Origin: Pelagibacterium sediminicola
Lineage (GTDB): Bacteria; Pseudomonadota; Alphaproteobacteria; Rhizobiales; Devosiaceae
Length of the DNA: 64,000 nucleotides
Assembly: GCF_003390885.1 (NCBI RefSeq)
Contig: NZ_QMEL01000003.1
Location: 1 to 64,000, forward strand
Reading direction: 5' to 3'
The first letter of the stretch is position 1. Every line of letters begins with the position of its first letter. Shown one piece after another: positions 16,006 through 24,249 of this stretch. The translations under genes were made by a program, and so were the position numbers. The notes beneath the pieces were generated by a model. It was given only the letters and a program-made list of their open reading frames with translations. It ran no database searches and was not told where the DNA came from.

Positions 16006-17391
16006 ATGAGAGTGGTCGTTTGCGGGGCCGGTCAGGTCGGCACCACGATAGCGCGGCACCTCGCGAACGAAGGTGTCAATGTCACTGTCATCGACAACGA
16101 TCAGGATCAGGTTCGCCGGGTCGACGAAAGCTATGACGTGCGCGGTATCGTTGGGTATGCTTCTCATCCCTCAACGCTCCGCAAGGCTGGAGTCAAGGAT
16201 GCGGACATGCTGATCGCGGTCACCCGTTCCGACGAGGTCAACATGGTGGCCTGTCAGGTGGCCTATTCGCTCTTCGGGGTGAAGCAGCGTATCGCACGGC
16301 TGCGCCATTCCGGCTATCTTGCCAAGGACAGCACAGGGCTTTTCGCCGCCGAACACCTGCCCATCGACATCATCATCTCCCCCGAGATCGAGATCGCGGA
16401 GGGCATTGCGCGGAGGCTGCGCACGCCGGGAGCCTTCGATATGGTGCCGATGGCGCGCGGCAAGGTCGAATTGCTCGGCATCCACGCCGAGGAAACGCAT
16501 GGCCCCGTGGTTGGCGAGCGGCTGGTCGATATCGCCCGCAGCGGTGAGCTCCAGGGGACATCCATTGTCGCGCTGATTCGCAAGGGGCGCTGTTTTGTGC
16601 CTGACGAGACCGATCGCATCGAGGTCGGCGACGACGTCTACGTCGTTGCGCGCGCCGAGGTCGTCGACGACGTGATGGCCGCTTTTGGGCATCGCGAACG
16701 CGTAGCCCGCCGCCTCGTCATCGTCGGGGCGGGCAATGTCGGGCTGCATCTTGTGCGCAAACTGCGCAAGACCTCACCCGGGATGGACATCAAGATCATC
16801 GAAAGGGACCGTCAGCGCGCCGAATTCGTCTCAGGCGAACTGAGCGGTGCGGCGATCGTGCTCCATGGCGATGCACTGGACAGGGCGCTGCTTGAGGAAG
16901 CGCAGGCCGGGCAGGCGGAAACCATCGTCTCCGTCACCAATGACGACGAGACCAATATCTTTACCTCGGTGCTGGCCAAACAGGCGGGCTGCAAGCGCGC
17001 CATCACGCTGGTCAACAAGAGTTCGTACGAAAATCTGATCCCCATACTGGGCATAGACGCGGTGGTCAGTCCCAGTGCGGTGACCATCTCGACGGTCCTG
17101 CGCTATATCCGGCGCGGCCCTATTTCGGCGCTTTATACGCTGCGCGAGGATTTCGGCGAGGTGATCGAGGCGGAAATCACCGAGGGTTCACGGCTTTTGC
17201 TCCGTCCGCTCGGCCAACTCGGATTGCCGCAAGGCATGAAGATCGGCGCTATCATGCGCCGGGGCGAGGTTTTCACGCCCAACCCCGACATCTGGCTCGA
17301 GGAAGGCGATCATATCGTTGCGCTTGTCACCTATAGCTATCTGCGTCTTGCCGAAGCCCTCCTCGGCGCCGAAAGGCCGCGCGCTCTATGA
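16006..17391 (+). CDS. trkA: Trk potassium uptake regulatory subunit TrkA
   Basis: This encodes a 461-residue cytoplasmic protein with two RCK units. Each unit begins with a nucleotide-binding loop, CGAGQVG near residue 6 and VGAGNVG near residue 242, followed by TrkA-C segments (LVDIARSGELQG and LRPLGQLGLPQGMKIG). It binds NAD(H) or ATP and gates the TrkH channel. ATG at 16006 is preceded by ggag at 15995-15998 and gives the normal length; the upstream frame to 15862 is non-homologous. The stop overlaps the trkH start (ATGA), so the two are coupled. Confidence 0.95.
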   Translation: MRVVVCGAGQVGTTIARHLANEGVNVTVIDNDQDQVRRVDESYDVRGIVGYASHPSTLRKAGVKDADMLIAVTRSDEVNMVACQVAYSLFGVKQRIARLRHSGYLAKDSTGLFAAEHLPIDIIISPEIEIAEGIARRLRTPGAFDMVPMARGKVELLGIHAEETHGPVVGERLVDIARSGELQGTSIVALIRKGRCFVPDETDRIEVGDDVYVVARAEVVDDVMAAFGHRERVARRLVIVGAGNVGLHLVRKLRKTSPGMDIKIIERDRQRAEFVSGELSGAAIVLHGDALDRALLEEAQAGQAETIVSVTNDDETNIFTSVLAKQAGCKRAITLVNKSSYENLIPILGIDAVVSPSAVTISTVLRYIRRGPISALYTLREDFGEVIEAEITEGSRLLLRPLGQLGLPQGMKIGAIMRRGEVFTPNPDIWLEEGDHIVALVTYSYLRLAEALLGAERPRAL

Positions 17392-18878
17392 GTGCTCCGG
17401 TTCACGCCACCGGCATTGCCGTGCAGGGGATCAAGCCGGTTCTGTACCTGACTGGTCTCGTCCTATTGGCTACGGCTGCGATGATGGTATTCCCCATGAT
17501 CGTGGACATTTATTACCGCCACGCCGACTGGCAGGCCTTTGCCGCTTCGGCGATGTTGTCGGTGGTGATCGGCGGCCTGTTGGTGCGCTACAGTAAGAAA
17601 TCGCTGAAATCGGGGCTGACGCTGCGGCAGTCCTTTCTCCTGACCCCGCTTAGCTGGGTCAGCGTCGCCGCCGTCAGCGCGCTGCCGTTCTTTTTCTCCG
17701 AGTATGGCACTGTCAGCAATTCTCTGGTCGATGCGTTCTTTGAATCGGTTTCAGGCATAACGACCACTGGCGCAACCGTTATTTCCGGCCTGGAGCATGC
17801 TCCGCCCGGTATCCTGCTATGGCGGGCGCTGCTGCAATGGATGGGGGGCATCGGCATCATCGCCACGGCCATCGCCATTCTCCCCGCGCTGGGCATTGGC
17901 GGTATGCAGCTTTTCAGGACGGAATCCTCGGATCGCTCGGAAAAGGCCATGCCGCGCGTGCGGCAGATCGCGGGGACGATTGCGCTGGTGTATGTCTCGC
18001 TTACGATCCTGGCTTTCGTGGTTTACTGGCTGGCGGGCATGCCCCCGTTCGATGCACTCGCTCATGCCATGTCATCGATCGCAACTGGAGGTTATTCCAC
18101 GTCGGACGCTTCGTTCGCAGCGTGGGACGAGAACGGCATTCAGTGGTTTGCAACGCTATTCATGCTTTCGGGCACGATCCCGTTCGTCGTTTATGTAAGG
18201 CTCATCGCCGGGGAAGGGGCGGCACTATGGGACCGCCAGGTGCGGACGCTTCTGGCTTTCCTTGCTATGGTCGTTGCCGTGGTCGGCCTTTGGCTCGCCC
18301 TTTCGGGCCAGTACGCTCTCGAACCCGCTTTCCGTCACGCCGCCTTCAACGTGGTATCGGTGGTGACGACCACCGGCTTTGCATCGGCAGACTACAGCCT
18401 GTGGGGCAATTGGGCGGTGGGGCTGTTCTTTGGGCTGATGTTCGTAGGCGGCTGCACGGGCTCCACCTCAGGGGGCATCAAGATTTTCCGCTTCGAGGTG
18501 ATGGCGCTGATGCTCAGGGCGCACTTCATGCGGCTCCTCTATCCGAATGGCGTATTCCCGAGCTATTATGGCGAGCGCCTGATCGATGACGAGGTCATCC
18601 GGTCGGTCGTGGCTTTTTTCGCCGTATTCTTCCTGTGCTATTCACTGTTCACCATCGCGTTGATGGGATTTGGGCTTGATTTCCTGACCAGCGCCAGCGG
18701 CGCGGCGACTGCGCTCGCCAATGTCGGCCCCGGCCTTGGCGGCATCATTGGGCCGACCGGTAATTTCGGCTCGCTGCCAGATGGTGCCAAGTGGCTCATG
18801 AGCATCGGCATGCTGCTCGGGCGGCTTGAACTTTTTACCGTCCTGATCCTTTTCGCCCCCCGTTTCTGGCGGGGTTGA
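17388..18878 (+). CDS. trkH: Trk potassium uptake channel TrkH
   Basis: This encodes a 496-residue membrane protein, the channel-forming subunit of the Trk potassium uptake system. The four pore loops that line the filter are visible: GITTTGATV, SIATGGYST, VVTTTGFASAD and NVGPGLGGIIGPTGNF. The segment GGCTGSTSGGIKIFR is another family hallmark. About eleven to twelve transmembrane segments are expected. ATG at 17388 overlaps the trkA stop by the ATGA arrangement. Together they import K+ at high rate, useful in salt or osmotic adaptation. Confidence 0.95.
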   Translation: MSAPVHATGIAVQGIKPVLYLTGLVLLATAAMMVFPMIVDIYYRHADWQAFAASAMLSVVIGGLLVRYSKKSLKSGLTLRQSFLLTPLSWVSVAAVSALPFFFSEYGTVSNSLVDAFFESVSGITTTGATVISGLEHAPPGILLWRALLQWMGGIGIIATAIAILPALGIGGMQLFRTESSDRSEKAMPRVRQIAGTIALVYVSLTILAFVVYWLAGMPPFDALAHAMSSIATGGYSTSDASFAAWDENGIQWFATLFMLSGTIPFVVYVRLIAGEGAALWDRQVRTLLAFLAMVVAVVGLWLALSGQYALEPAFRHAAFNVVSVVTTTGFASADYSLWGNWAVGLFFGLMFVGGCTGSTSGGIKIFRFEVMALMLRAHFMRLLYPNGVFPSYYGERLIDDEVIRSVVAFFAVFFLCYSLFTIALMGFGLDFLTSASGAATALANVGPGLGGIIGPTGNFGSLPDGAKWLMSIGMLLGRLELFTVLILFAPRFWRG

Positions 18879-18879
18879 G

Positions 18880-18895
18880 AGCACTCACGAGTGCT
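18880..18895. promoter_or_regulatory. 7-bp inverted repeat after trkH
   Basis: A 7-bp inverted repeat with a 2-base centre (agcactcacgagtgct) starts 2 bases after the trkH stop codon. It has no T run, so it is not a standard terminator. It could be an operator or a weak hairpin. Confidence 0.35.
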
Positions 18896-18906
18896 ATAAC
18901 TATTTA

Positions 18907-18928
18907 CATATGAATACGTGTTGATATG
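18907..18928 (+). promoter_or_regulatory. probable ArsR/SmtB-type operator
   Basis: The 22-base sequence catatgaatacgtgttgata followed by tg is an imperfect palindrome with 18 of 22 symmetric bases. Its core tgaatacgtgttga matches the TGAACA-N2-TGTTCA pattern bound by zinc-sensing ArsR/SmtB repressors. It lies 29 bases before the start of the CDF exporter gene, whose downstream neighbour is an ArsR-family gene with a zinc site. Confidence 0.7.
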
Positions 18929-18956
18929 TTGGCGCCGAAGAGAAGGAACGGTGCCG

Positions 18957-19913
18957 ATGGGTATTCCGCATACACACCAAGAACACGATCATGGCCAAGG
19001 CGAGGGGGCGCACAGCCATGCACCACGGGTCGGGGCAAACAATGAGCGCGTAGTCTTTGCCGGTTTTCTACTGACCGCCAGCTTCATGGTCGCCGAGATC
19101 GTCGGCGGCCTGCTGTCCGGGTCGTTGGCCTTGATCGCCGATGCGGGGCACATGCTGACCGACGCCGCGGCGCTGGCGCTGGCCTGGGCCGGGTTCCGCC
19201 TCGGACGGCGCGTATCGGATTCGCGGCGCACCTTCGGCTATATGCGCTTTGAGGTGCTGGCCGGGTTCATCAATGCCATAACGCTTTTCCTGCTGGTCGC
19301 ATGGATCGCCTACGAGGCAGTCAACCGCCTGTTCGCGCCCCAGCCGGTCCTCGCCGGGCCGATGTTCGTCGTTGCGGTGCTGGGCCTGCTGGTCAATCTC
19401 GGCGTCTTCTGGATGCTGCATCAGGGCGACACCGAACATGTGAATATCAAGGGCGCGATGTTGCATGTCCTGGGCGACCTGCTGGGATCGGTCGCGGCGA
19501 TCGTTGCAGCTGTTCTCATCTGGTTCACCGGCTGGACGCCGATCGACCCCATTCTCTCGATCCTGCTCTCGCTTCTCATCCTGCGCGCCGCTTGGGCACT
19601 GCTGCGCAATGCGGCGCACATCCTGATGGAAGGTACGCCGTCCAATATCGATCTGCCGGCCATGCGGATCGACCTGATGCGATCGGTTTCCGGCGTGGCC
19701 AATGTCGCTCATCTGCACGTCTGGTCCATCACATCGGGCTACGCCGCCGCAACGCTGGATGTCATGCTTGAGGACGGCGCCGACCCGCGCCTTGTAACGG
19801 CGTCCGTCAAGAAGGTTCTTGCCGACCGTTATGCGATCGGGCACGCAACGGTTGAAATCGACTGGGGCGGGAGAGGGCAGGAATGCCCGATCGGGATTGA
19901 CCATGCACACTGA
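18957..19913 (+). CDS. CDF-family cation exporter, zinc type
   Basis: This encodes a 318-residue cation diffusion facilitator. The N-terminus is histidine-rich (HTHQEHDHGQGEGAHSHA), typical of metal-binding tails. Six transmembrane segments carry the transport site HxxxD in both helix 2 (GHMLTD) and helix 5 (LHVLGD), a combination that marks Zn2+-transporting members. A C-terminal cytoplasmic metal-binding domain follows, with VAHLHVWSITSGYAA. It exports zinc, and perhaps cobalt or cadmium, in exchange for protons. ATG at 18957 is preceded by gaagga; the in-frame upstream start at 18918 overlaps the operator and is rejected. Its last 11 bases overlap the start of the regulator gene, so both are one operon. 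Confidence 0.92.
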   Translation: MGIPHTHQEHDHGQGEGAHSHAPRVGANNERVVFAGFLLTASFMVAEIVGGLLSGSLALIADAGHMLTDAAALALAWAGFRLGRRVSDSRRTFGYMRFEVLAGFINAITLFLLVAWIAYEAVNRLFAPQPVLAGPMFVVAVLGLLVNLGVFWMLHQGDTEHVNIKGAMLHVLGDLLGSVAAIVAAVLIWFTGWTPIDPILSILLSLLILRAAWALLRNAAHILMEGTPSNIDLPAMRIDLMRSVSGVANVAHLHVWSITSGYAAATLDVMLEDGADPRLVTASVKKVLADRYAIGHATVEIDWGGRGQECPIGIDHAH

Positions 19914-20235
19914 TTGCACGGGGGAAAAAACGGCGCGACCCGGCGAAAGCGAGATCGTCGTCATCGCCGAAACCTTTCGTCTGCTGGGCGATCCGACCCG
20001 GCTCAAGATCCTGCTCGAATGTCTCGATGGCGCCGTTTCGGTGGGCGAGATCGCCAGGCGGATCGACGCCTCGCAATCGCTGGTCAGCCATCATCTTCGC
20101 CTGCTGCGCGCGGCAAGGCTGGTGAAGGGCACCCGGCAGAGTAAGCAGGTCTATTATGAGGCCGACGACCACCATATCCGGCACATCGTCTCCGATATGG
20201 TTGCCCATGCCGCCGAGAGCGAGGATACGCAATAG
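19903..20235 (+). CDS. ArsR/SmtB-family metal-sensing repressor
   Basis: This encodes a 110-residue winged-helix repressor. The helix-turn-helix lies around SVGEIARRIDASQSLVSHHL. The C-terminal helix has the exact spacing of the alpha-5 zinc site D-x-H-x10-H-x2-E (within DDHHIRHIVSDMVAHAAE). The alpha-3 cysteine pair of cadmium/lead sensors is absent, so zinc (or cobalt) is the likely inducer. The start ATG 19903 overlaps the end of the exporter gene by 11 bases, so it is co-transcribed and probably autoregulates through the operator at 18907. The upstream frame to 19819 lies inside the exporter gene and was not used. Confidence 0.9.
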   Translation: MHTDCTGEKTARPGESEIVVIAETFRLLGDPTRLKILLECLDGAVSVGEIARRIDASQSLVSHHLRLLRAARLVKGTRQSKQVYYEADDHHIRHIVSDMVAHAAESEDTQ

Positions 20236-20264
20236 GCTGCATCGATATTCAGGAATGGCGCTGG

Positions 20265-20404
20265 CACCGCAGCACCCCTCACCCCCAGCCCCTCTCCCGC
20301 AAGGGGAGAGGGGGGCTCAAAAGCCGCAACATCCGCATGATTACCCTTCTCCCCTTGCGGGAGAAGGTGGGCTTTCGCGCAAGCGAAAGGTCGGATGAGG
20401 GGGG
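20265..20404. repeat. dispersed GC-rich hairpin repeat, family C
   Basis: The block holds a hairpin whose stem is cctctccc/ggggagagg with gcaa loop (about 20289-20312), a hairpin with 9-bp arms ccttctccc/gggagaagg (20345-20367), and a 7-bp hairpin with gcaa loop (20372-20389). It starts and ends with cccctcaccc/tgagggg-like ends that are inverted to each other. This composite repeat is a familiar kind in Hyphomicrobiales intergenic DNA. No gene is seen in 20236-20450. Confidence 0.8.
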
Positions 20405-20450
20405 CTGCGGTGCCGGCCAAAAACTGAATGTTGATCCGGCACGCAACGGC

Positions 20451-21362
20451 TCAGCGGGCAGGCTGGTAGGTTTCGTGCGCCATCTTTACGAACGCGGTGA
20501 CGGGAGCGGCGAGTGGCACGCGCTTGCGGCGCACCAGCAGCAGCTTGCGGTTGGCCCAGCTTTCCGCCAGCGGCACGGAAACCAGATCGGTGCCGGCCAG
20601 AAGGTGCAGCGAGGTGTTGCGCAGAAAACCGATGCCGAACCCGGCTTCCACCATCCGCACCAGCGCCGGGAACGTTTCGACATGGACCCGTGCGCCCAGC
20701 TTATGCCCCGCCTTGCGCGCGGCGTCCTTGATCAGCCGGTCGAGTGCGCCAGAATGGTGGACGCCCACGACTTCGTGGGCGATGGCGGTCCCGAACGCCA
20801 TCGGCGTCTCGTTGGACATGGCATTGGCAAGGGGATGGTCGGGCGATGCGATGACCCAGATATGATCGTCCTCAAAGGTCTCGATCTCAAAGCTCGAAAA
20901 ATCGTAGTTGTCGGCGCAGATGGCGATATCGACCTGCGCGTCCTCCAGCGCGGTCACCGCCGCAAGGCTCGACATTTCCCGGATGTCGAGCGTGACGCCG
21001 GGGCTGACCGCAACGTAGCGGGCGAGCAGTTCGGGTAGCCGGCCCGACAGTGCCGAATTGGTCGAGGCGATGCGTAGCTGCCCCGCCGATCCGGCGGCAT
21101 AGCCGGTCATGGCCGTTTCGAGGTCCGCAATTTCGCGGAATATGCGGCGGCACCCTTCCGCATAGGCATGTCCTGCCGCAGTCAACTTCACTCCGCTCGC
21201 CGACCGGTCGAACAGTATCACGCCCATTCTGGCTTCTATGTCGGCCACCCTGCGGCTGACCGCCGAGGGTGCGATATTCTCGCGCCCGGCGGTTCGGGCG
21301 ATGGAGCCGTCACGCGCCAGCGCCAGAATCAGGCGGGCGGTGACGGGGTCGAAATGGGTCAT
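20451..21362 (-). CDS. LysR-family transcriptional regulator
   Basis: This encodes a 303-residue regulator. The N-terminal winged helix-turn-helix (about residues 5-65) has SIARTAGRENIAPSAVSRRVADIE and the usual GVILFDRSASG wing. The effector-binding domain (about 95-295) follows the LysR fold, with LRIASTNSALSGRLPELLARY and IAICADNYDF. It starts with ATG at 21362. The window has no divergent enzyme operon next to it; the tRNA-Pro and the NDUFS4-like gene lie 170-500 bases away, so its targets are unknown. Confidence 0.92.
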   Translation of the reverse strand: MTHFDPVTARLILALARDGSIARTAGRENIAPSAVSRRVADIEARMGVILFDRSASGVKLTAAGHAYAEGCRRIFREIADLETAMTGYAAGSAGQLRIASTNSALSGRLPELLARYVAVSPGVTLDIREMSSLAAVTALEDAQVDIAICADNYDFSSFEIETFEDDHIWVIASPDHPLANAMSNETPMAFGTAIAHEVVGVHHSGALDRLIKDAARKAGHKLGARVHVETFPALVRMVEAGFGIGFLRNTSLHLLAGTDLVSVPLAESWANRKLLLVRRKRVPLAAPVTAFVKMAHETYQPAR

Positions 21363-21529
21363 GGCGTTCCCCGCTGAAAGGAACGTAGTTATAGCAGCTT
21401 ACGTGTCCGGGAAATCAGTAAAGTCCGGGCGGAGCGATATCGGCTGGCCGGCGCGTTAGGGCATCGGAGCGAAAAGCGCATACGCGGCTTTCGGAAAATC
21501 CGACGCGCTAACAAAGAACTGGAGCGGCG

Positions 21530-21835
21530 TCAGTGCGTCCAGGGAAACTTGCGGTCGTGGCGGAAGTTGTCGGGGTAGCTGACTTTCTTCGTCGAACGAT
21601 CCTGCACCGGTTCGATCTGATACGGAATACCGGACCGGCGGGCATATGATTCTGCTTCCTCTACGGTTTCGAAGCGCAGCCTGATCTGCTGGTTCATGTC
21701 GGTCGAGGAAGTATAACCCATCAGAGGATCGATGGAACGCGGCACTTCGGGTTCATATTCGAGGACCCAGTGGCGGCTGTTGGCCTTGCCGGACTGCATG
21801 GCATTGGGAGCGGGGCGATAAATGCGAGCGAGCAT
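21530..21835 (-). CDS. NDUFS4-like complex I accessory protein
   Basis: This encodes a 101-residue protein that resembles mitochondrial NDUFS4 (18-kDa AQDQ subunit) and its alphaproteobacterial homologues. The conserved pattern is visible: ARIYRPAPNAMQSGKANS, HWVLEYEP, PLMGYTSSTDM, LRFETVEEAESYARRSGIPY and a C-terminal PDNFRHDRKFPWTH. It probably binds at the peripheral arm of the NADH dehydrogenase, near the tip that contains NuoG/NuoE, and stabilises it. ATG at 21835 was chosen because the upstream frame (to 22528) crosses the tRNA-Pro gene. It lies 22 kb away from nuoA-N, so expression is not operon-linked. Start choice is fairly sure; the family call comes from my own recognition of the motifs. 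Confidence 0.85.
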   Translation of the reverse strand: MLARIYRPAPNAMQSGKANSRHWVLEYEPEVPRSIDPLMGYTSSTDMNQQIRLRFETVEEAESYARRSGIPYQIEPVQDRSTKKVSYPDNFRHDRKFPWTH

Positions 21836-21863
21836 TCCGAAAACATCCTCTCGTTGCCGTGGC

Positions 21864-21940
21864 TGGTCGGGGCAGCAAGATTCGAACTTGCGACCCCCGG
21901 TTCCCAAAACCGGTGCTCTACCAAGCTGAGCTATACCCCG
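21864..21940 (-). tRNA. tRNA-Pro(UGG)
   Basis: The minus strand starts cggggtatagctcagc and ends with CCA (encoded, 21864-21866). The anticodon stem ccggt/accgg encloses the loop with TGG anticodon, so it reads proline codons CCN with UGG. The T arm gttcgaatc is present and the 7-bp acceptor stem cggggta/tgccccg pairs well with one mismatch. Length is 77 including CCA. It lies between the NDUFS4-like gene and the divergent PAP2 gene. Confidence 0.97.
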
Positions 21941-22042
21941 ACATGCCACGCCGATCCGATACACATTCTTTCCAGTCACGGCAAGGCATGATACCGGGTG
22001 CGAGCCTTCCGGGCACGAGAAAACGGAGGACGGCCAGGAAAC

Positions 22043-22837
22043 GTGTTTGCCGACGAAACTTATAGCGGGCGTACGCTCAAAAGGCTGGCGGAGCTGTACG
22101 GACGCAGGCGCGTCTATTTCTGGTGGCCGGTATCGGCGCTTCTGGGGCTGATCTTTCTGGCGTTGACGCTCGATGCGCCGGTGACCGAAGCGCTGATCGC
22201 CTGGCCCGATCATGAGCGCGCTTTTTTCGAGTTCCTGACCGATTTTGGCAAATCCGACTGGATTCTCGCGCCCGCGCTGGCCGGGCTTATCATTGGACTG
22301 GCTACCGCGCGCCTGCCACTTGCCTATAGCTGGCGCTGGGCGGCGCGCGCGTTGGGCGGGATTTCGGCCTTCATCTTTGTCGGCGTCGGGCTTCCAGGTC
22401 TGGTTTCGGCCATTCTCAAACGGGTGATCGGCCGGGCGCGCCCCTTGCATCTGGAAGAATACGGCACGCTGCATTTCGAGCCGTTTTCTCTGGTTGACTG
22501 GACAATGCAGAGCTTTCCCTCGGGACACTCAACGACTGCGCTGGCTTTCACGGTCGTGTTGATAACGCTGCTCAACGGCCGCCTGCGCCGGACGCTCATT
22601 GCTGTCGGGGTGGGGATCGGGCTTAGCCGGATCGTTGGCGAGCATCACTTCCTGACTGATGTTCTCGCCGGCATGTTCTGGGGAACGGTCGGGGGGCTGC
22701 TGGTGCGCGACTGGTTCGCGAGCCGGGGGCTGGGCATGCGCATCGAAAACAGGAGAGTGCGTTTCCGGCTGTTTTCCGGCTTTGGGCCCTTATGGCGCGC
22801 GCTGCGGCGCGGTCATGTCCCCAAACTCTTGCGGTAG
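22043..22837 (+). CDS. PAP2-family membrane phosphatase
   Basis: This encodes a 264-residue (from GTG 22043) membrane protein with about six hydrophobic segments. The three catalytic motifs of the PAP2 phosphatidic acid/undecaprenyl-diphosphate phosphatase family are intact: KRVIGRARP, FPSGHSTTA and SRIVGEHHFLTD. It probably dephosphorylates a lipid phosphate at the outer face of the inner membrane. GTG 22043 follows ggagga and aggaa stretches. An earlier in-frame GTG at 21998 would give 279 residues and cannot be excluded. Its last 25 bases overlap the 3' end of the convergent metC gene. Confidence 0.88.
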   Translation: MFADETYSGRTLKRLAELYGRRRVYFWWPVSALLGLIFLALTLDAPVTEALIAWPDHERAFFEFLTDFGKSDWILAPALAGLIIGLATARLPLAYSWRWAARALGGISAFIFVGVGLPGLVSAILKRVIGRARPLHLEEYGTLHFEPFSLVDWTMQSFPSGHSTTALAFTVVLITLLNGRLRRTLIAVGVGIGLSRIVGEHHFLTDVLAGMFWGTVGGLLVRDWFASRGLGMRIENRRVRFRLFSGFGPLWRALRRGHVPKLLR

Positions 22838-24006
22838 CGTTCGAGACCGGCGGCCAGATCGGCCTTGAGATCATCCATATCCTCGAAGCCGACATGAACC
22901 CGAAACGCATTGCCGTGCTCGTTCCACGGTGTCGCTGTGCGGATCTTTGTCGGATCGAACGGCAGGATCAGGCTCTCGAATCCGCCCCATGAATAGCCCA
23001 TGGCGAAGAGGGCAAGGTGGTCGACGAATTCGGCGATGACGCTGCGTTCCGCCAGGGGCAGGACGAACGAGAACAGCGAGCCCGAGCCCGAAAAATCGCG
23101 GTCGAAAATGGCCTTGTCGGGGTGCGAGGGCAGGGCGGGGTGCAGGACGCGTGTGACGATTTCCTGTGATTCGAGCCAACGGGCGAGGTCGAGGGCGCGG
23201 CGTTCGTGCTCCTTCATGCGCACCCCCAGCGTGCGCATGCCGCGCGTGGCAAGGAAGCTGTCGTCGGGTGAAGCGATGATGCCCAGCGCGTGGGCGGTTT
23301 CGAGAATGCGCGGCCAATGTTTTTCATTGGCCGAGACCGTGCCGAGCATGGCGTCGGAATGGCCCACGAACATCTTGGTGCCCGAGTGGACGACAATATC
23401 CGCCCCCAGCGCCAGCGGGCGGCAGGAGAGAGGCGTCGCCCAGCTATTATCGACGATGATCCCGATATCCCGGCCCGAGACGGCCGAACTGATCGCGGGA
23501 ATATCCTGCAGCTCGAAGGTGAGCGAGCCTGGGCTTTCAAGAAAGACGGCTTTCGTTGCCGGGCCGAGCAGGTCCGCGATCCCGGCGCCGATGCGGGGAT
23601 CGAAATAGCGCGCGGAAATTCCAAAACGAGTGAGGAGCTTGTCGGCCAGCTTGCGGGTCGGCTCGTAAACGCTGTCGGTGATGAGAACCTCGTCGCCGGC
23701 ATCGAGACAGGCCATCAGCGCGAGCGAGATGGCGCTGACCCCGTTCGGGGCCAAGCAGGTTCCCACGGCGCCTTCGAGTTCGGTGACGATGTCTTCGAGC
23801 CCGGCGGTCAGTGGCGTTCCCTGTCGCCCGTAGCGATGCCGGATGGTGTGGTCATCAAGGCTCGCCAGGTCCTCGAAAACGATCGTGCTGCCGCGATAGG
23901 CCGGCATGTTCACGAACCCGCCATGCGCGGCGGGCTCGCGCCCCCCATGGGTAAGCAACGTCTCCGTCCGGGTTGGATGATCTTTGTGTATTTTCGACTT
24001 CTTCAT
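22813..24006 (-). CDS. metC: cystathionine beta-lyase
   Basis: This encodes a 397-residue PLP-dependent enzyme of the Cys/Met metabolism family. The PLP lysine is residue 211 in VVHSGTKMFVGHSDAM. Other family features are NGVSAISLA near 88-96, PGSLTFELQDI and DNSWATPL. The tail motif YSWGGFESL is characteristic of MetC rather than MetB. It cleaves cystathionine to homocysteine, pyruvate and ammonia. ATG 24006 gives the right N-terminus; an upstream start at 24069 is unlikely. It is divergent from aapJ and convergent with the PAP2 gene, with which it overlaps by 25 bases. Confidence 0.93.
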   Translation of the reverse strand: MKKSKIHKDHPTRTETLLTHGGREPAAHGGFVNMPAYRGSTIVFEDLASLDDHTIRHRYGRQGTPLTAGLEDIVTELEGAVGTCLAPNGVSAISLALMACLDAGDEVLITDSVYEPTRKLADKLLTRFGISARYFDPRIGAGIADLLGPATKAVFLESPGSLTFELQDIPAISSAVSGRDIGIIVDNSWATPLSCRPLALGADIVVHSGTKMFVGHSDAMLGTVSANEKHWPRILETAHALGIIASPDDSFLATRGMRTLGVRMKEHERRALDLARWLESQEIVTRVLHPALPSHPDKAIFDRDFSGSGSLFSFVLPLAERSVIAEFVDHLALFAMGYSWGGFESLILPFDPTKIRTATPWNEHGNAFRVHVGFEDMDDLKADLAAGLERYRKSLGT

Positions 24007-24169
24007 GGGGATCGACTTGTGCTGGGCGAGATAGGTCAGGGTTGTTGCTGCTATTTTAGGCGCAACCATTCAACTGGTTAAATTCTTATCGACAGCCCTT
24101 GACGCGGACAACAAACAGAGTTTCGATGCTGACCATCAAATCGTCCAATGGCAATAGGGCGATTGAGCT

Positions 24170-24183
24170 CAATATCAATATTG
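24170..24183. promoter_or_regulatory. palindrome caatatcaatattg in the metC-aapJ divergent region
   Basis: A perfect 6-bp inverted repeat with a 2-base centre lies 66 bases before aapJ and 164 bases before metC. It is an operator-like AT-rich element in a 243-base divergent promoter region. The regulator is not known. Confidence 0.35.
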
Positions 24184-24249
24184 GGCACGGCTTGGGATCC
24201 ATGGTCAGCAAGCCGGATAGTCAAAGGGTTAGGAAACAAAGGCAAAGAT

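Noticed and set aside
20265-20404. Possible CRISPR-like array
   Set aside because: The hairpins are not regularly spaced and have different sequences; there are no spacers and no cas genes in the window.
24070-24249. A SAM-II type riboswitch before metC or aapJ
   Set aside because: No pseudoknot-like pattern was seen in either direction; only a small palindrome at 24170 stands out.
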